A DNA stretch of 64,000 bases from Pseudonocardia lacus (GTDB taxonomy: Bacteria > Actinomycetota > Actinomycetes > Mycobacteriales > Pseudonocardiaceae): positions 1 through 64,000 of the forward strand of contig NZ_JAHDTH010000006.1 in NCBI RefSeq assembly GCF_018531445.1. The letters run 5' to 3'. Made by a program: the position numbers and the translations under genes. The stretch's first letter is position 1. Every line of letters starts with the position of its first letter. Under the pieces are notes generated by a model, which saw only the letters and a list, made by a program, of their open reading frames with translations, made no database searches and was not told where the DNA came from. Of this stretch, positions 42,308 through 50,587 are shown piece by piece.

Positions 42308-43516
42308 CTACCAGGTGACGGGGAGCGAGTGCAGGCCGTAGACGACGCTGTCGTCCTTGAAGTCGAGTTCCTCGACCGGAACGGCCAGGCGCAGCGTCGG
42401 AACGCGGGTGAACAGGGTGCCGAACACCTGCTGCAGCTCGACCCTGGCGAGCTGCTGGCCCAGGCACTGATGCGCGCCGTAGCCGAACCCGAGGTGCGCG
42501 GCGGGCCTGCGCCGGACGTCGAGCCGGTCGGCGTCGGAGAACACCGACGCGTCGCGGTTGCCCGACGCCAGCGCCGCGATCAGCCAGTCTCCTGCGCGCA
42601 GCGTCTCCGCACCGAGCGGGATGTCCTGGGTGACCGACCGGAACAGGCCGAAGTGGACGATCGTCAGGTAGCGCAGCAGCTCCTCGACTGCCGACGGGAG
42701 GAGGCCGGGTTCGGTGCGCAGCGCCTCGACCTGGTCCGGATGCCGGAGCAGGACGGTGGTGCCGAGCGCGATCATGTTCGTGGTCGTCTCGTGGCCCGCG
42801 ACCAGCAGGGAGAGCACGAGCATGACGAGCTCGTCGACGGTCAGCGGCCGGGGGCTCTCCTCGGAACGCCGGATGAGCCGTGAGGTCAGGTCGTCGCCGG
42901 GGTCGCGCATCTTCTCGTGGACCAGGTCGCGGACGTAGCCCATGATCTCGACGTCGGCCTGCTTCGCGATGACCGGGTCGACGTCGACCGAGCTCATGAT
43001 GGCGCTCTGCTTCTCGAACCGGTCCCGCTGCGCGTAGGGCACGCCCAGCAGCTCGCAGATCACCAGCGACGGTATCGGCAGGGCGAGGGCGCGGACCAGG
43101 TCGACCGGCCCCCCGCTCTCGAGCATCGCGTCGACGTGCGAGTCGATCACCTGCTGGATGTGCGGACGCAGCGCCTGGATCCGCTTGACGGAGAACTCGG
43201 CGGTGAGCAACCGGCGCAGCCGCACGTGCTCCGCACCGTCGAGCTGCAGGATCGAGCCGGGCAGGACCGGGTCGTCGAACACCGCCTGCGGGTCGGCGTG
43301 GGCGATCGGGGGAACCGAGGAGCTCAGGGCGGAGCTGCCGAGCACCGTGCGCACGTCGTCGTAGCGCGTCACGAGCCAGGCGTCGACGCCCGCGGGGCAG
43401 GAGACGCGGGCGACCGGGTCGTTCTCGCGGAATCCCTGGTAATCCTCGGCGGGATCGAACGGGCAGCCGGCCGCGTGCTTCCTCGGGAACGCCGGCTTGC
43501 TGGATGGTTCGGACAT
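42308..43516 (-). CDS. Cytochrome P450
   Basis: 402 aa, ATG 43516. I-helix LLVAGHETTTNMI near 236-247 with the acid-alcohol pair (E-T), ExxR in AVEELLRY, PERF-like region DADRLDVRRRP, and heme loop FGYGAHQCLGQQLARVEL with the heme-ligating Cys351. The features are those of bacterial class I P450s such as CYP105, which hydroxylate varied small molecules. It sits between an FAD-binding SIP-type protein and a ferredoxin, which together make a complete-looking electron chain. Confidence 0.93.
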   Translation of the reverse strand: MSEPSSKPAFPRKHAAGCPFDPAEDYQGFRENDPVARVSCPAGVDAWLVTRYDDVRTVLGSSALSSSVPPIAHADPQAVFDDPVLPGSILQLDGAEHVRLRRLLTAEFSVKRIQALRPHIQQVIDSHVDAMLESGGPVDLVRALALPIPSLVICELLGVPYAQRDRFEKQSAIMSSVDVDPVIAKQADVEIMGYVRDLVHEKMRDPGDDLTSRLIRRSEESPRPLTVDELVMLVLSLLVAGHETTTNMIALGTTVLLRHPDQVEALRTEPGLLPSAVEELLRYLTIVHFGLFRSVTQDIPLGAETLRAGDWLIAALASGNRDASVFSDADRLDVRRRPAAHLGFGYGAHQCLGQQLARVELQQVFGTLFTRVPTLRLAVPVEELDFKDDSVVYGLHSLPVTW

Positions 43517-43539
43517 GTGCGCGTACCTCTCGTGCGGAG

Positions 43540-44331
43540 TCAATGGCCTTTGAGCCCCTTCTTCCCCACGGCCCAGTAGGGGACGTTGCTGACCTGGCGG
43601 CCCTGGGCGCCGGCGGCGCGGAGCGCCCGGTACAGGCGCTGGATCGACGATGCCTTGCCGGTCAGCACGCCGGTGGCGGCCGCCTCGGACCGGAAGGCGG
43701 TCAGCACGTCGCGTTCGACCTCGTCCAGATGACCGTCGCCGGCCCGCCGGGCGACGAGCGTGGCGTCGGCCAGGTCGAACCGCTCGAGAACGGCGCGCGA
43801 TTCCTCGACGGAGTCCACCTCGAAGACGAATCGCACGTCGCGGTGGCCCGACGGTGTCTCGCGAGCCGCGATCGCGGTGCTGAACGACGTCTCGTCGCCG
43901 AAGAAGACCAGGGGCCGCTGCGGTTTCAGCAGGGAAACGGCACGACGTGGGCCCACGAGGCGGCACGCCGTGCCGACGGTCGCCGACACCGCCCAGTCGG
44001 AACCCGGGCCGTTGCCGTGGATGTACCAGAGGATCTCGGCCGTCCTCGTCCCGGGGTCGAACGCCAGCGGCGTGTAGGTGCGGATCTCCCAGGGGCCCAG
44101 CAACGCTTCCCCGACGACGATGACCTGAACCATGTCGCCGGGCGTCCAGGACGCCTTCCCGAACCCGTCGCTCGCGAGCGAAACCAGGCGGAAGTGCGGG
44201 CCGATCTCCTCGATGTGGCGGACCTCGCCCTCGTGCGTGGAGATGTCGAGGAGCAGCGACGTGAGGCGGCTCTTGCTCGTGGAGACCATGCGACCGACGG
44301 TATGGCGCTCGAAATAATCTGTCCAAGACAT
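43540..44331 (-). CDS. Siderophore-interacting protein-type FAD reductase
   Basis: 263 aa. FAD_binding_9/SIP fold: VRHIEEIGPHFRLVSLA, PGDMVQVIVVGE, WEIRTYTPLAFDP (RxYT flavin motif), EILWYIHGNGPGSDWA, then the SIP domain VFFGDETSFSTAIAA and the C-terminal ...AYWAVGKKGLKGH-like ending (YWAVGKKG). SIP proteins reduce ferric siderophores. Being first in an operon with P450 and ferredoxin, it may instead feed electrons from NAD(P)H to the ferredoxin. ATG 44331 is 4 bp from an in-frame ATG of the divergent LysR frame. Confidence 0.85.
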   Translation of the reverse strand: MSWTDYFERHTVGRMVSTSKSRLTSLLLDISTHEGEVRHIEEIGPHFRLVSLASDGFGKASWTPGDMVQVIVVGEALLGPWEIRTYTPLAFDPGTRTAEILWYIHGNGPGSDWAVSATVGTACRLVGPRRAVSLLKPQRPLVFFGDETSFSTAIAARETPSGHRDVRFVFEVDSVEESRAVLERFDLADATLVARRAGDGHLDEVERDVLTAFRSEAAATGVLTGKASSIQRLYRALRAAGAQGRQVSNVPYWAVGKKGLKGH

Positions 44332-44373
44332 AGAATGAGCACTTATGAGACATCAGAGGCAACGGTTCCGCCC

Positions 44374-45303
44374 GTGGAACTGAGACACCTCCGCTACTTC
44401 GTGGCGATCGCCGACGGGCAGAGCTTCCGCAGGGCCGCCGAGCAACTGCACGTCTCCCAGTCCCCGTTGAGCCGCCAGATGAAGGACCTCGAGGAGGAGC
44501 TGGGCGTCGAGCTCTTCGAGCCGGCCGGCCGCGGGATCAGGCTCACCGCCGCCGGGAAGGTGTTCGCGGAACGGGCCCGCGGCGTGCTCGCGAGCGTCGA
44601 CTCGGCCGTCGAGGAGACCAGGGACGTCGCGCAGGGGCGGCAGGGCACCGTGGCGATCGGGTTCGAGCAGGGCGCAACGTTCACCGGTGCGCTGGCGTCG
44701 CTCATGGCCGCGTTCCGCAGACGTGCTCCACGCGTCGGGCTGGAGCTCGTCGCGATGAGCAGCACCGAGCAGTGGACTGCCCTGCACGACGGGACGATCG
44801 CATTCGCCTGCGCGACACACCGGCCTTCCGACGACGCGCTGTCCTCGATGGAGATGACGAGCGACCGGCTCGGGCTGCTGATCGCACTCGACCACCCGCT
44901 CGCCTCGCGCGCGGAGATCCGGATGCGGGACCTCGCGGGCGAGCGGGTCGTCCTCGGGCCGCGCGAGCAGGACCCCCGCCTGCACGCCGAGATCGTCTCC
45001 GCCTCGCGGGCGCAGGACGTCGACCTCGGCGCGATAGCGGAGGTCGCCGACCTGGAGGTGCTCCTCGCGCTGGTGGCGATCGGCGACGGTGTCACGTTCA
45101 TCGCCCGTCGGACGGCCGCTTTGGTCACCTCGTTCACCTCGATGGCGTGGCGCCCTCTCGACGACCTCGACATCAGGCTGACCGACGTCGTCGCCTGGCG
45201 GTCGAGGGACACGGACCTGCCCGTGGTTCGCACGCTCGTCGAGTGCGCCCGCGAGATCCGGCCGCTCCTGCAACCCGACGCGCCGTCCACCGGGACGTCC
45301 TGA
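44374..45303 (+). CDS. LysR-family regulator
   Basis: 309 aa from GTG 44374, where the canonical VELRHLRYFVAIADGQSFRRAAEQLHVSQSPLSRQ HTH begins; an ATG at 44335 is in frame but overlaps a -10-like TAGAAT (44331-44336). The C-terminal effector domain starts near residue 80 (TVAIGFEQGATFTGALASL). Divergent from the SIP-P450-ferredoxin operon, so it is the likely activator of it. The ligand is unknown. Confidence 0.87.
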   Translation: MELRHLRYFVAIADGQSFRRAAEQLHVSQSPLSRQMKDLEEELGVELFEPAGRGIRLTAAGKVFAERARGVLASVDSAVEETRDVAQGRQGTVAIGFEQGATFTGALASLMAAFRRRAPRVGLELVAMSSTEQWTALHDGTIAFACATHRPSDDALSSMEMTSDRLGLLIALDHPLASRAEIRMRDLAGERVVLGPREQDPRLHAEIVSASRAQDVDLGAIAEVADLEVLLALVAIGDGVTFIARRTAALVTSFTSMAWRPLDDLDIRLTDVVAWRSRDTDLPVVRTLVECAREIRPLLQPDAPSTGTS

Positions 45304-45330
45304 ACCGGGACCGTGCGGGGTGAACGGTGG

Positions 45331-46008
45331 TCAGCGGTGGAAGCGCGTCGTCTCCGGCATGGGCTCACGGCCGACCTCGACGGCGTTGATCGGGGCGTCG
45401 GGGTCGGCGTAGCCGAACGAGACGCCCAGCAACAACTTCCCGCCGGTGATGCCGAGCGTCTCGCGGATCGTCCCGCTGTAGAAGCTCAGCACCGCCTGCG
45501 GGCAGCTGGCCACCCCGTGGGCGGCCATGGCCAGCAGCAGCGTCTGCGCGTACATGCCGACGTCCGCGGTCAGCCTCGGGTTGCCCGACTCCGGCGCGTA
45601 CAGCAGCGCGACATGGGGAGCGCCGTAGAAGCTGAGGCTCTTGAGGTCGTAGTCGGTGCGCAGGTCCTCGTCGCCGCGGCCGATGCCGAGAGCGCTGTAG
45701 ACCGCGGCGCCGAAGGCGGCTCGCCGGCGTCGGTGCACCGGCGAGTAGATGCTCTCGTCGTAGGGGAAGTCCAGCGTCCGCCGGCCGGCCCGGTGAGCGG
45801 ACACCAGTGCGTCGGCGAGCTCGTCCCGTGCGGCGCCGCTGACCACCTCGACCTGCCAGGGCTGCGCGTTGGCGTTCGACGGAGCCGAACCGGCCAGGCC
45901 GAAGACGGCCTCGATCGTCCCCTCCGGGACGGAGTCGGACAGGAACGCCCTCGTGGCGCGCCGGCCACGGATGAGCTGCCCCACCGCGTCGGCGAGTTCG
46001 ATCGTCAT
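45331..46008 (-). CDS. Nitroreductase-family flavoprotein
   Basis: 225 aa; ATG 46008 fits the AAGGAG (46017-46022) better than GTG 46017. FMN motifs: GRRATRAFLSDSVPE (RRS/T-R), SAPSNANAQPWQVEVVSG, and the C-terminal GGKLLLGVSFGYAD. FMN-dependent NAD(P)H reductase for quinones, nitroaromatics or enones. Divergent from a TetR with two operators in the gap, so it is probably induced by an electrophile. Confidence 0.9.
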   Translation of the reverse strand: MTIELADAVGQLIRGRRATRAFLSDSVPEGTIEAVFGLAGSAPSNANAQPWQVEVVSGAARDELADALVSAHRAGRRTLDFPYDESIYSPVHRRRRAAFGAAVYSALGIGRGDEDLRTDYDLKSLSFYGAPHVALLYAPESGNPRLTADVGMYAQTLLLAMAAHGVASCPQAVLSFYSGTIRETLGITGGKLLLGVSFGYADPDAPINAVEVGREPMPETTRFHR

Positions 46009-46024
46009 CGGTGCCACTCCTTAA

Positions 46025-46042
46025 GTACACGCTTGCGTTTAC
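46025..46042. promoter_or_regulatory. TetR operator 1 (GTACACGC-TT-GCGTTTAC)
   Basis: 18-bp dyad, 7 of 8 arm positions paired. It lies at the predicted start of the nitroreductase transcript, so binding should repress it. Confidence 0.65.
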
Positions 46043-46048
46043 TTGGCC

Positions 46049-46077
46049 ACCGTAGAGGGCTCCGCCCACTATGTAAA
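46049..46077 (-). promoter_or_regulatory. Predicted nitroreductase promoter
   Basis: On the minus strand TTTACA (46077-46072), 17 bp, TACGGT (46054-46049). Operator 2 overlaps the -35 and operator 1 the start point. Confidence 0.5.
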
Positions 46078-46090
46078 CGCTGGCGTATAG
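46073..46090. promoter_or_regulatory. TetR operator 2 (GTAAACGC-TG-GCGTATAG)
   Basis: Second 18-bp copy, 48 bp from the first centre to centre, overlapping the nitroreductase -35 and the regulator's own -10-like TATAGT (46087-46092). Confidence 0.6.
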
Positions 46091-46097
46091 TTGGGGC

Positions 46098-46688
46098 GTG
46101 GGTGCAGAACCGGCGCGCCGGGCCGGGCGAGGTGGCCGGGAACGCGTGCTGACCGCCGCGAGCAGCCTGTTCGCCCGGCGCGGGATCGCCGCGACGACGA
46201 TGGAAGACGTTGCGGCCGAGGCCCCTGTCTCCAAGCGGACCCTCTACGCGCACTTCCCCACGAAGGAGGACCTGGTCCTCGCGCAGCTCGAGCACATCCT
46301 CGGATCCGGCTACACCCTGCTCGAGACCTTGACCCGCGCCGACGTCCCGCCCAGGGACAGGATCCTCGCGATGTTCACCGTGCGGCCGTGGCCGGACGAT
46401 GTCGTCCACGGCTGCCCGTTCATCCACGCCGCGACCGAGCACCCCGACCCCGCCAGCCGGGTGCACGCCTTCGCCCGCGAGCAGAAGATCCTCATGCTCA
46501 CCCTGGTGACCGGTCTCCTGGCCGAACTCGGCATCGACGACCCGCAGCCGCTCGCCGAGCAGCTCGTCACCCTCGCCGATGGCGCCGTCAGCCGCGCCAT
46601 GGTCCTGAACGACCCGGACTACGGCCGGCACGCCCGTGCGGCCGCCGAGATCCTCCTCGACCACGCGCCACGCTCCCACGACGCGTAG
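46098..46688 (+). CDS. TetR-family regulator
   Basis: 196 aa, GTG start, probably leaderless. HTH RERVLTAASSLFARRGIAATTMEDVAAEAPVSKRTLYAHF (in pieces); ligand domain with HGCPFIHAATEHPDPASRVHAFAREQK, typical of TetR proteins for aromatic or quinone effectors. Represses the divergent nitroreductase and itself through the two GTAAACGC dyads. Confidence 0.88.
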   Translation: MGAEPARRAGRGGRERVLTAASSLFARRGIAATTMEDVAAEAPVSKRTLYAHFPTKEDLVLAQLEHILGSGYTLLETLTRADVPPRDRILAMFTVRPWPDDVVHGCPFIHAATEHPDPASRVHAFAREQKILMLTLVTGLLAELGIDDPQPLAEQLVTLADGAVSRAMVLNDPDYGRHARAAAEILLDHAPRSHDA

Positions 46689-46955
46689 GCAGGGCTGGGC
46701 AGTCGGCTCACGGGCCGACGGCGGCGCCTCGTCCCCTCAACCCCTCAGCACGTGCTGCTCGACCCGGGTGCCGGTCCGACGCGCTGCCTCGGCCCGAGCG
46801 GCAGCAGGGCGACGCCGGGCACCGACCGCAGGAACTCCACGACGGGGCCCAACGCATCGCCGACGGGACGCACGAGAGGTCGAGTGACACCGCAGCCGAT
46901 CAATCGACACTCTTTCGCCACCTGGCGATTCACTGAGCCGCTGCACGATGTGAGG
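46689..46955. other. Intergenic stretch, possible decayed coding sequence
   Basis: No confident gene. A minus-strand frame at 46745-46933 contains a protein-like segment (RPVGDALGPVVEFLRSVPGVAL) and may be the remnant of a gene at the border of the lower-GC block. Confidence 0.3.
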
Positions 46956-47534
46956 TCAGCCCGCGGTTCCTGGAGACTGACGCAACCAATCGCCAGTGGT
47001 GAGATACGGCGCGAATTCGGGCGCTATCGTCTTGCGCCTGAGGACCCATTCATCACCAACGGAAGCGATGGCCAGGTCGTCGTGATCAAAGCGCAGCAGG
47101 ATCCCGCTCACCGAGGCGACTGCCATCTTGTTGTAAATAAGGGCGGCGTCAAGCAGTCGATGACCAGGAAGGTGCGCCAACAAGTCCGGCGCAGCGGCCG
47201 GTTCAACGCGCGTCTGCCCGAATTCCCCCATATCATACCCAGCATACGGCTCACTGAACTCAAGGAAGATATCGTCGCCACGCCCATGCACTTCGAGTGG
47301 CGCATTGCCACGCGAGTGCAACCAGAAGTGGATCAAACTCTCTTCGTCGCCACCGCGCGTGTCGTCGTACCAGTGTCTGGCCTCGGTGACTGCCACGATA
47401 TCGCGTCCGACCATCCGACATAACAGATCTACGATCCCGGACCGGCCGCTCATGCTCTGAAATGCTACCCAGCAGGGCTCATGCTGTCCAATGTGCCGAC
47501 CGTCAATCGTGCTCGGAAGCCCATGCCTCGCCAT
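46956..47534 (-). CDS. Orphan protein in a lower-GC island
   Basis: 192 aa from ATG 47534. Not recognised. Seemingly globular: WVAFQSMSGRSGIVDLLCRMVGRDIVAVTEARHWYDDTRGGDEESLIHFWLHSRG (in pieces), EVHGRGDDIFLEFSEPYAGYDMGEFGQT, ILLRFDHDDLAIASVGDEWVLRR. It has more A/T and uses more A/T-ending codons than its neighbours (sampled 60-base lines are 57-62% GC versus above 70% nearby), and lies beside a broken integrase and a tRNA gene, so it is probably cargo of an integrated element. Confidence 0.55.
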   Translation of the reverse strand: MARHGLPSTIDGRHIGQHEPCWVAFQSMSGRSGIVDLLCRMVGRDIVAVTEARHWYDDTRGGDEESLIHFWLHSRGNAPLEVHGRGDDIFLEFSEPYAGYDMGEFGQTRVEPAAAPDLLAHLPGHRLLDAALIYNKMAVASVSGILLRFDHDDLAIASVGDEWVLRRKTIAPEFAPYLTTGDWLRQSPGTAG

Positions 47535-47564
47535 CCCCGTGATCCTGGCCGGCACTAGGCGGGG

Positions 47565-47966
47565 CGGGTAAGAAGAAACTTGCCCGCCGCACCGTCCGCG
47601 ACCCGCTGCCTCCACGCCTTCCGACCATCACCGCCGGCTGCAGGAACGACACGGCGACGGCCCCGGCCACCCGTGGCCGCCCACCGACCACATCTTTGGG
47701 ACGCGATGGGGACGGCCCTGGAGCCGCGCAACCTCACCCGCATGTTCGGCAAGCTGTGCGACGACAACGGCATCCGCCGCGTCCCGCTGTACGGCCTACG
47801 TCACACCTGCGTGTCCCTGCTGCTCGCACTCGGAGTCCACCCACGCACGATCGTGGAGATCGTCGGGCACAGTGCCGTCGAGATGACGATGAACGTCTAC
47901 GGGCACGTCAACCGGGAGACCCAGCGCACCGCGCTCGACCAGCTCGACGACGAGCTATCAGGCTGA
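47565..47966 (+). pseudogene. Tyrosine integrase, 5'-truncated and frameshifted
   Basis: The last ~70 codons (from about 47706) read GTALEPRN, LYGLRHTCVSLLLALGV, IVEIVGHSAVEMTMNVYGHV: the C-terminal catalytic part with the RH pair, the GHS box and the Tyr nucleophile. Upstream, the matching segments fall in other frames: KKLARRTV..DPLPPRL in one, then DHHRRLQERHG..DHIFGTRWG in another, which meets the final frame near 47709, implying at least two indels. The N-terminal core-binding domain is missing. The usual His of HxxR is Tyr (YGLR). A dead integrase next to its likely tRNA target. Confidence 0.8.
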
Positions 47967-48040
47967 GGCGTTGCTGTCAGCTGGAGCTGTCAGACTGCGT
48001 GAAGCGGGACCGCCGGATGGAGAACCGGCTGGTGGTGAAG

Positions 48041-48115
<75 letters not shown>

Positions 48116-48197
48116 TTGCGAAGAAGAAGTTACACGATCCCTCCGCCCCCCTCGCACCCGGGTTCCCGTTCGGCCCGCCGCGCACCCTCCGGGCTCG

Positions 48198-49727
48198 TCA
48201 CGACGTCGTCCCGGAGCCGACGACGGCCTGGTGGAGGGAGTCGTGCTCGTCGAGGAGGGCGGCGATCCGCAGCTCGGGTCGGGTGGCGAGGCGGACGGCG
48301 GCCACGCGCAGGGCGAGGGGGGAGCCGGCGCTGCGGGTGACGAGGCGGTCGACGGCGTCGGGTTCGGCCTGCAGGCGCCGGTCGCCGACGAGTCGGCGCA
48401 GCAGCTGGATCGAGGAGTCGGGGTGCAGCGGGCGCAGGGGGACCGGGTGGCCGCCGGGGCAGATGTAGAGGTCGGTGAGCTCGTGGCGGCTGGTGACCAG
48501 CACCGCGCAGGCGGGGGAGCCGGGCAGGAGGGCGCGGACGACGTCGCTGTCGGGGGCGCCGTCGAGCACGACGAGCAGGCGGCGCTCGGCGGTCAGCGAC
48601 CGGTAGGTGGCCACGGCGTCGGCGCGGGTGGCCGGCGGGGGCGTGCCGAGGGCGCGCAGGAAATGCGCCAGCACGTCCTCGACGGCGGGGCCGGGGGTGT
48701 GGCCCAGGTCGGCGAACAGCTGCCCGTCGGGGTGGTGCGGGGCCAGTCGGTGGGCGGCGCGCACGGCGAGGGTGGTCTTGCCGGACCCGGCGGGGCCGGT
48801 CACCACGACCAGGCGCGGGGATTCGGGCTCCGCCGCCCCGGTCAGGACGCCGACGATCTCGTTGGTCTCCCGGTCGCGGCCGACGACGGTGCTGGTGGGC
48901 ATGGGCAGCTGGCGGGGCCGCACGAGGGTCTCGGTGGTGGTGCCGCGGCCGAGGATGCGCTGGTAGGCGGCCTGCAGTTCGGGGCCGGGGTCGGAGCCGA
49001 GCTCGTCGGCCAGTATCCGGCGCACCTCCTGGTAGGCGGCGAAGGCCTCGCCCTGGCGGTCGGCGGCGTGCAGGGCGAGCATGCGCTGGGCCCAGAACCG
49101 CTCCCGCAGCGGGTGGCGGCGGACCAGGCCGAGCAGCTCGCCGATGAGCTCGCCGTGGCGGCCCGCGCGCAGGTCGGCGTCGATGCGCGCCTCGACGGCC
49201 TGCAGGTACAGCTCGACCAGGCGCGGTGTCTCGTCGCGGTGCAGCACATCGCAGACCACGTCGGTCAGCGGCGGCACGGCCCGCCACAGCGCCAGCGCGG
49301 CGCCGAAGTGCGCCGCGGCGACCTCCCACGCCTCCCCGGAGGCGGCGCGGCGGCCGCGGTCGACCAGTTCGGTGAAGCGGGCCAGGTCGAGCTCGCCGGG
49401 CGGGACCTCGATGCGGTAGCCGTCCGGTTCGGTGTGGATGACGGCGGCGGTCGGGGTGAGCGCGCGCCGCAGCCGCATCACGTACTTCTGGATCGTCGAG
49501 CGCGGCCGCTCGGGGACCCGCCCGTTCCACAGGGCCTCGGCCAGCTCGTCAACACCGACCGAGCGGCCCTCGCGCAGCAGCAGCACCGCCAGCAGCGTCC
49601 GCTGCTTGCCGGCGGGCACCGCGATCCGCCGCCCGGCCGCGACCACCTCGAGCGGTCCGAGCAGCCCGAACACCGGCGTCGCGGCCGGTCCACCGGGCCG
49701 CCCGGCCAGAAGTCCCCCCACGTGCAT
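48198..49727 (-). CDS. SARP-type regulator with NB-ARC ATPase domain
   Basis: About 509 aa (ATG 49727; GTG 49799 possible). Order: OmpR-like winged helix (VFGLLGPLEVV..KQRTLLAVLLLREGRSVGVDELAEALW), BTAD helices to ~260, then an NB-ARC domain with P-loop VTGPAGSGKTTL near 307-318, Walker B RLLVVLDGAP and the SPLALRVAA motif. Full AfsR-type proteins continue with TPR repeats; this one stops after the ATPase. Likely an ATP-controlled activator of a secondary metabolite or stress locus; no biosynthetic cluster is adjacent. Confidence 0.88.
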   Translation of the reverse strand: MHVGGLLAGRPGGPAATPVFGLLGPLEVVAAGRRIAVPAGKQRTLLAVLLLREGRSVGVDELAEALWNGRVPERPRSTIQKYVMRLRRALTPTAAVIHTEPDGYRIEVPPGELDLARFTELVDRGRRAASGEAWEVAAAHFGAALALWRAVPPLTDVVCDVLHRDETPRLVELYLQAVEARIDADLRAGRHGELIGELLGLVRRHPLRERFWAQRMLALHAADRQGEAFAAYQEVRRILADELGSDPGPELQAAYQRILGRGTTTETLVRPRQLPMPTSTVVGRDRETNEIVGVLTGAAEPESPRLVVVTGPAGSGKTTLAVRAAHRLAPHHPDGQLFADLGHTPGPAVEDVLAHFLRALGTPPPATRADAVATYRSLTAERRLLVVLDGAPDSDVVRALLPGSPACAVLVTSRHELTDLYICPGGHPVPLRPLHPDSSIQLLRRLVGDRRLQAEPDAVDRLVTRSAGSPLALRVAAVRLATRPELRIAALLDEHDSLHQAVVGSGTTS

Positions 49728-49814
49728 CGGGGCAGGCTCGCTCCGATGCGGACGCCGGTAAAGCTGTTGCAGGGACCTCGAAAGGCTTGCCGCACCCACG
49801 GGTCGACGCGCGGG

Positions 49815-50210
49815 TCAGCGCGACGGCCCGCCGCCGTGCGTGATCGCCTCCACCACCGCGGCCCGGTCGTCGGGGTGGGAGTACCAGCGGTATACCGGGA
49901 GCTTCCTCGGCTTCTCGCCGGATCGGATGATCACCAGTCGGTTGCCGTCCACGGCGAGCCGGCCGCCGCCGAGGGTCCGGCCGTGGGCCGGCTGGATGGG
50001 GACGGTCAGCATGGCGTCGGTGAGGACGACGTACGGGACGCGGCCGAGGAAGAGCCACCCGTAGGCGATCAGCCCAGGGCCGCCGATGGCGCCGATGATG
50101 ATCGCGATCTCCGGCGACCAGGTGAACGCGAGCACGAGGCAGACGAGCATGGTGGCGACGCCGGCCGCGATCATGTAGATCCTGAACCGCGGAGCGAACC
50201 GTACTTTCAT
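49815..50210 (-). CDS. Small membrane protein with PH-like domain
   Basis: 131 aa. Two N-terminal helices (about 11-31 and 35-55), then a soluble beta-rich part: VPYVVLTDAMLTVPIQP, GRLAVDGNRLVIIRSGEKPRKLPVYRWYSHPDD. It resembles actinobacterial membrane proteins with a bPH-type domain. Function unknown. It lies just before the SARP gene on the same strand. Confidence 0.65.
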   Translation of the reverse strand: MKVRFAPRFRIYMIAAGVATMLVCLVLAFTWSPEIAIIIGAIGGPGLIAYGWLFLGRVPYVVLTDAMLTVPIQPAHGRTLGGGRLAVDGNRLVIIRSGEKPRKLPVYRWYSHPDDRAAVVEAITHGGGPSR

Positions 50211-50288
50211 CCACCACCTCCGGGCACCGGCTCGATGCCGGGTGGGGATGCGCGGAGCCCCCTGTTCCTCCGCGCACCCCCGCAGCGT

Positions 50289-50453
50289 TCAGAGGTCCCG
50301 TGGGTCGGTGATCCGCACCGACCCGCTGCTGTCGCCCTTGTACGGCGCGCCCGGCGCGCTGTAGGGCGGGGTGAACAGCAGCGACGCCGCCGCGGTCAGG
50401 GCGCAGGCCAGCGCGGCGGTGGCGGCGGTGATGGTTCGGGCCCAGCTCTTCAC
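50289..50453 (-). CDS. Small secreted or membrane peptide
   Basis: 54 aa, GTG 50453 preceded by GGAGGGG. One N-terminal hydrophobic helix (TITAATAALACALTAAASLLF) then a short polar tail (PPYSAPGAPYKGDSSGSVRI). No family recognised. Confidence 0.5.
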   Translation of the reverse strand: MKSWARTITAATAALACALTAAASLLFTPPYSAPGAPYKGDSSGSVRITDPRDL

Positions 50454-50587
50454 GGGTTCCCCTCCGGTGGACGTGCGGTTGCGGTCCCGCATTCAGGCAG
50501 CCGTCGCTTCCACGGCGATGCCACCGCGCTTCCGCCTCCGCGAGCCGGGGCGTTCGAGCGAGGTCGAAGACATGGTGGCCGCCGCTG

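Noticed and set aside
44335-44373. ATG 44335 as the LysR start
   Set aside because: It overlaps a -10-like TAGAAT and lies 4 bp from the divergent start; the conserved LysR N-terminus begins at GTG 44374.
46745-46933. 62-aa minus-strand protein
   Set aside because: Contains one protein-like segment but has no ribosome site and no recognised family; recorded only as a possible remnant.
48198-49727. SARP-NB-ARC protein as the missing NLR partner of the amyloid-motif pair
   Set aside because: It is 36 kb away, has a SARP DNA-binding N-terminus, and carries no VQIG-like motif at its N-terminus.
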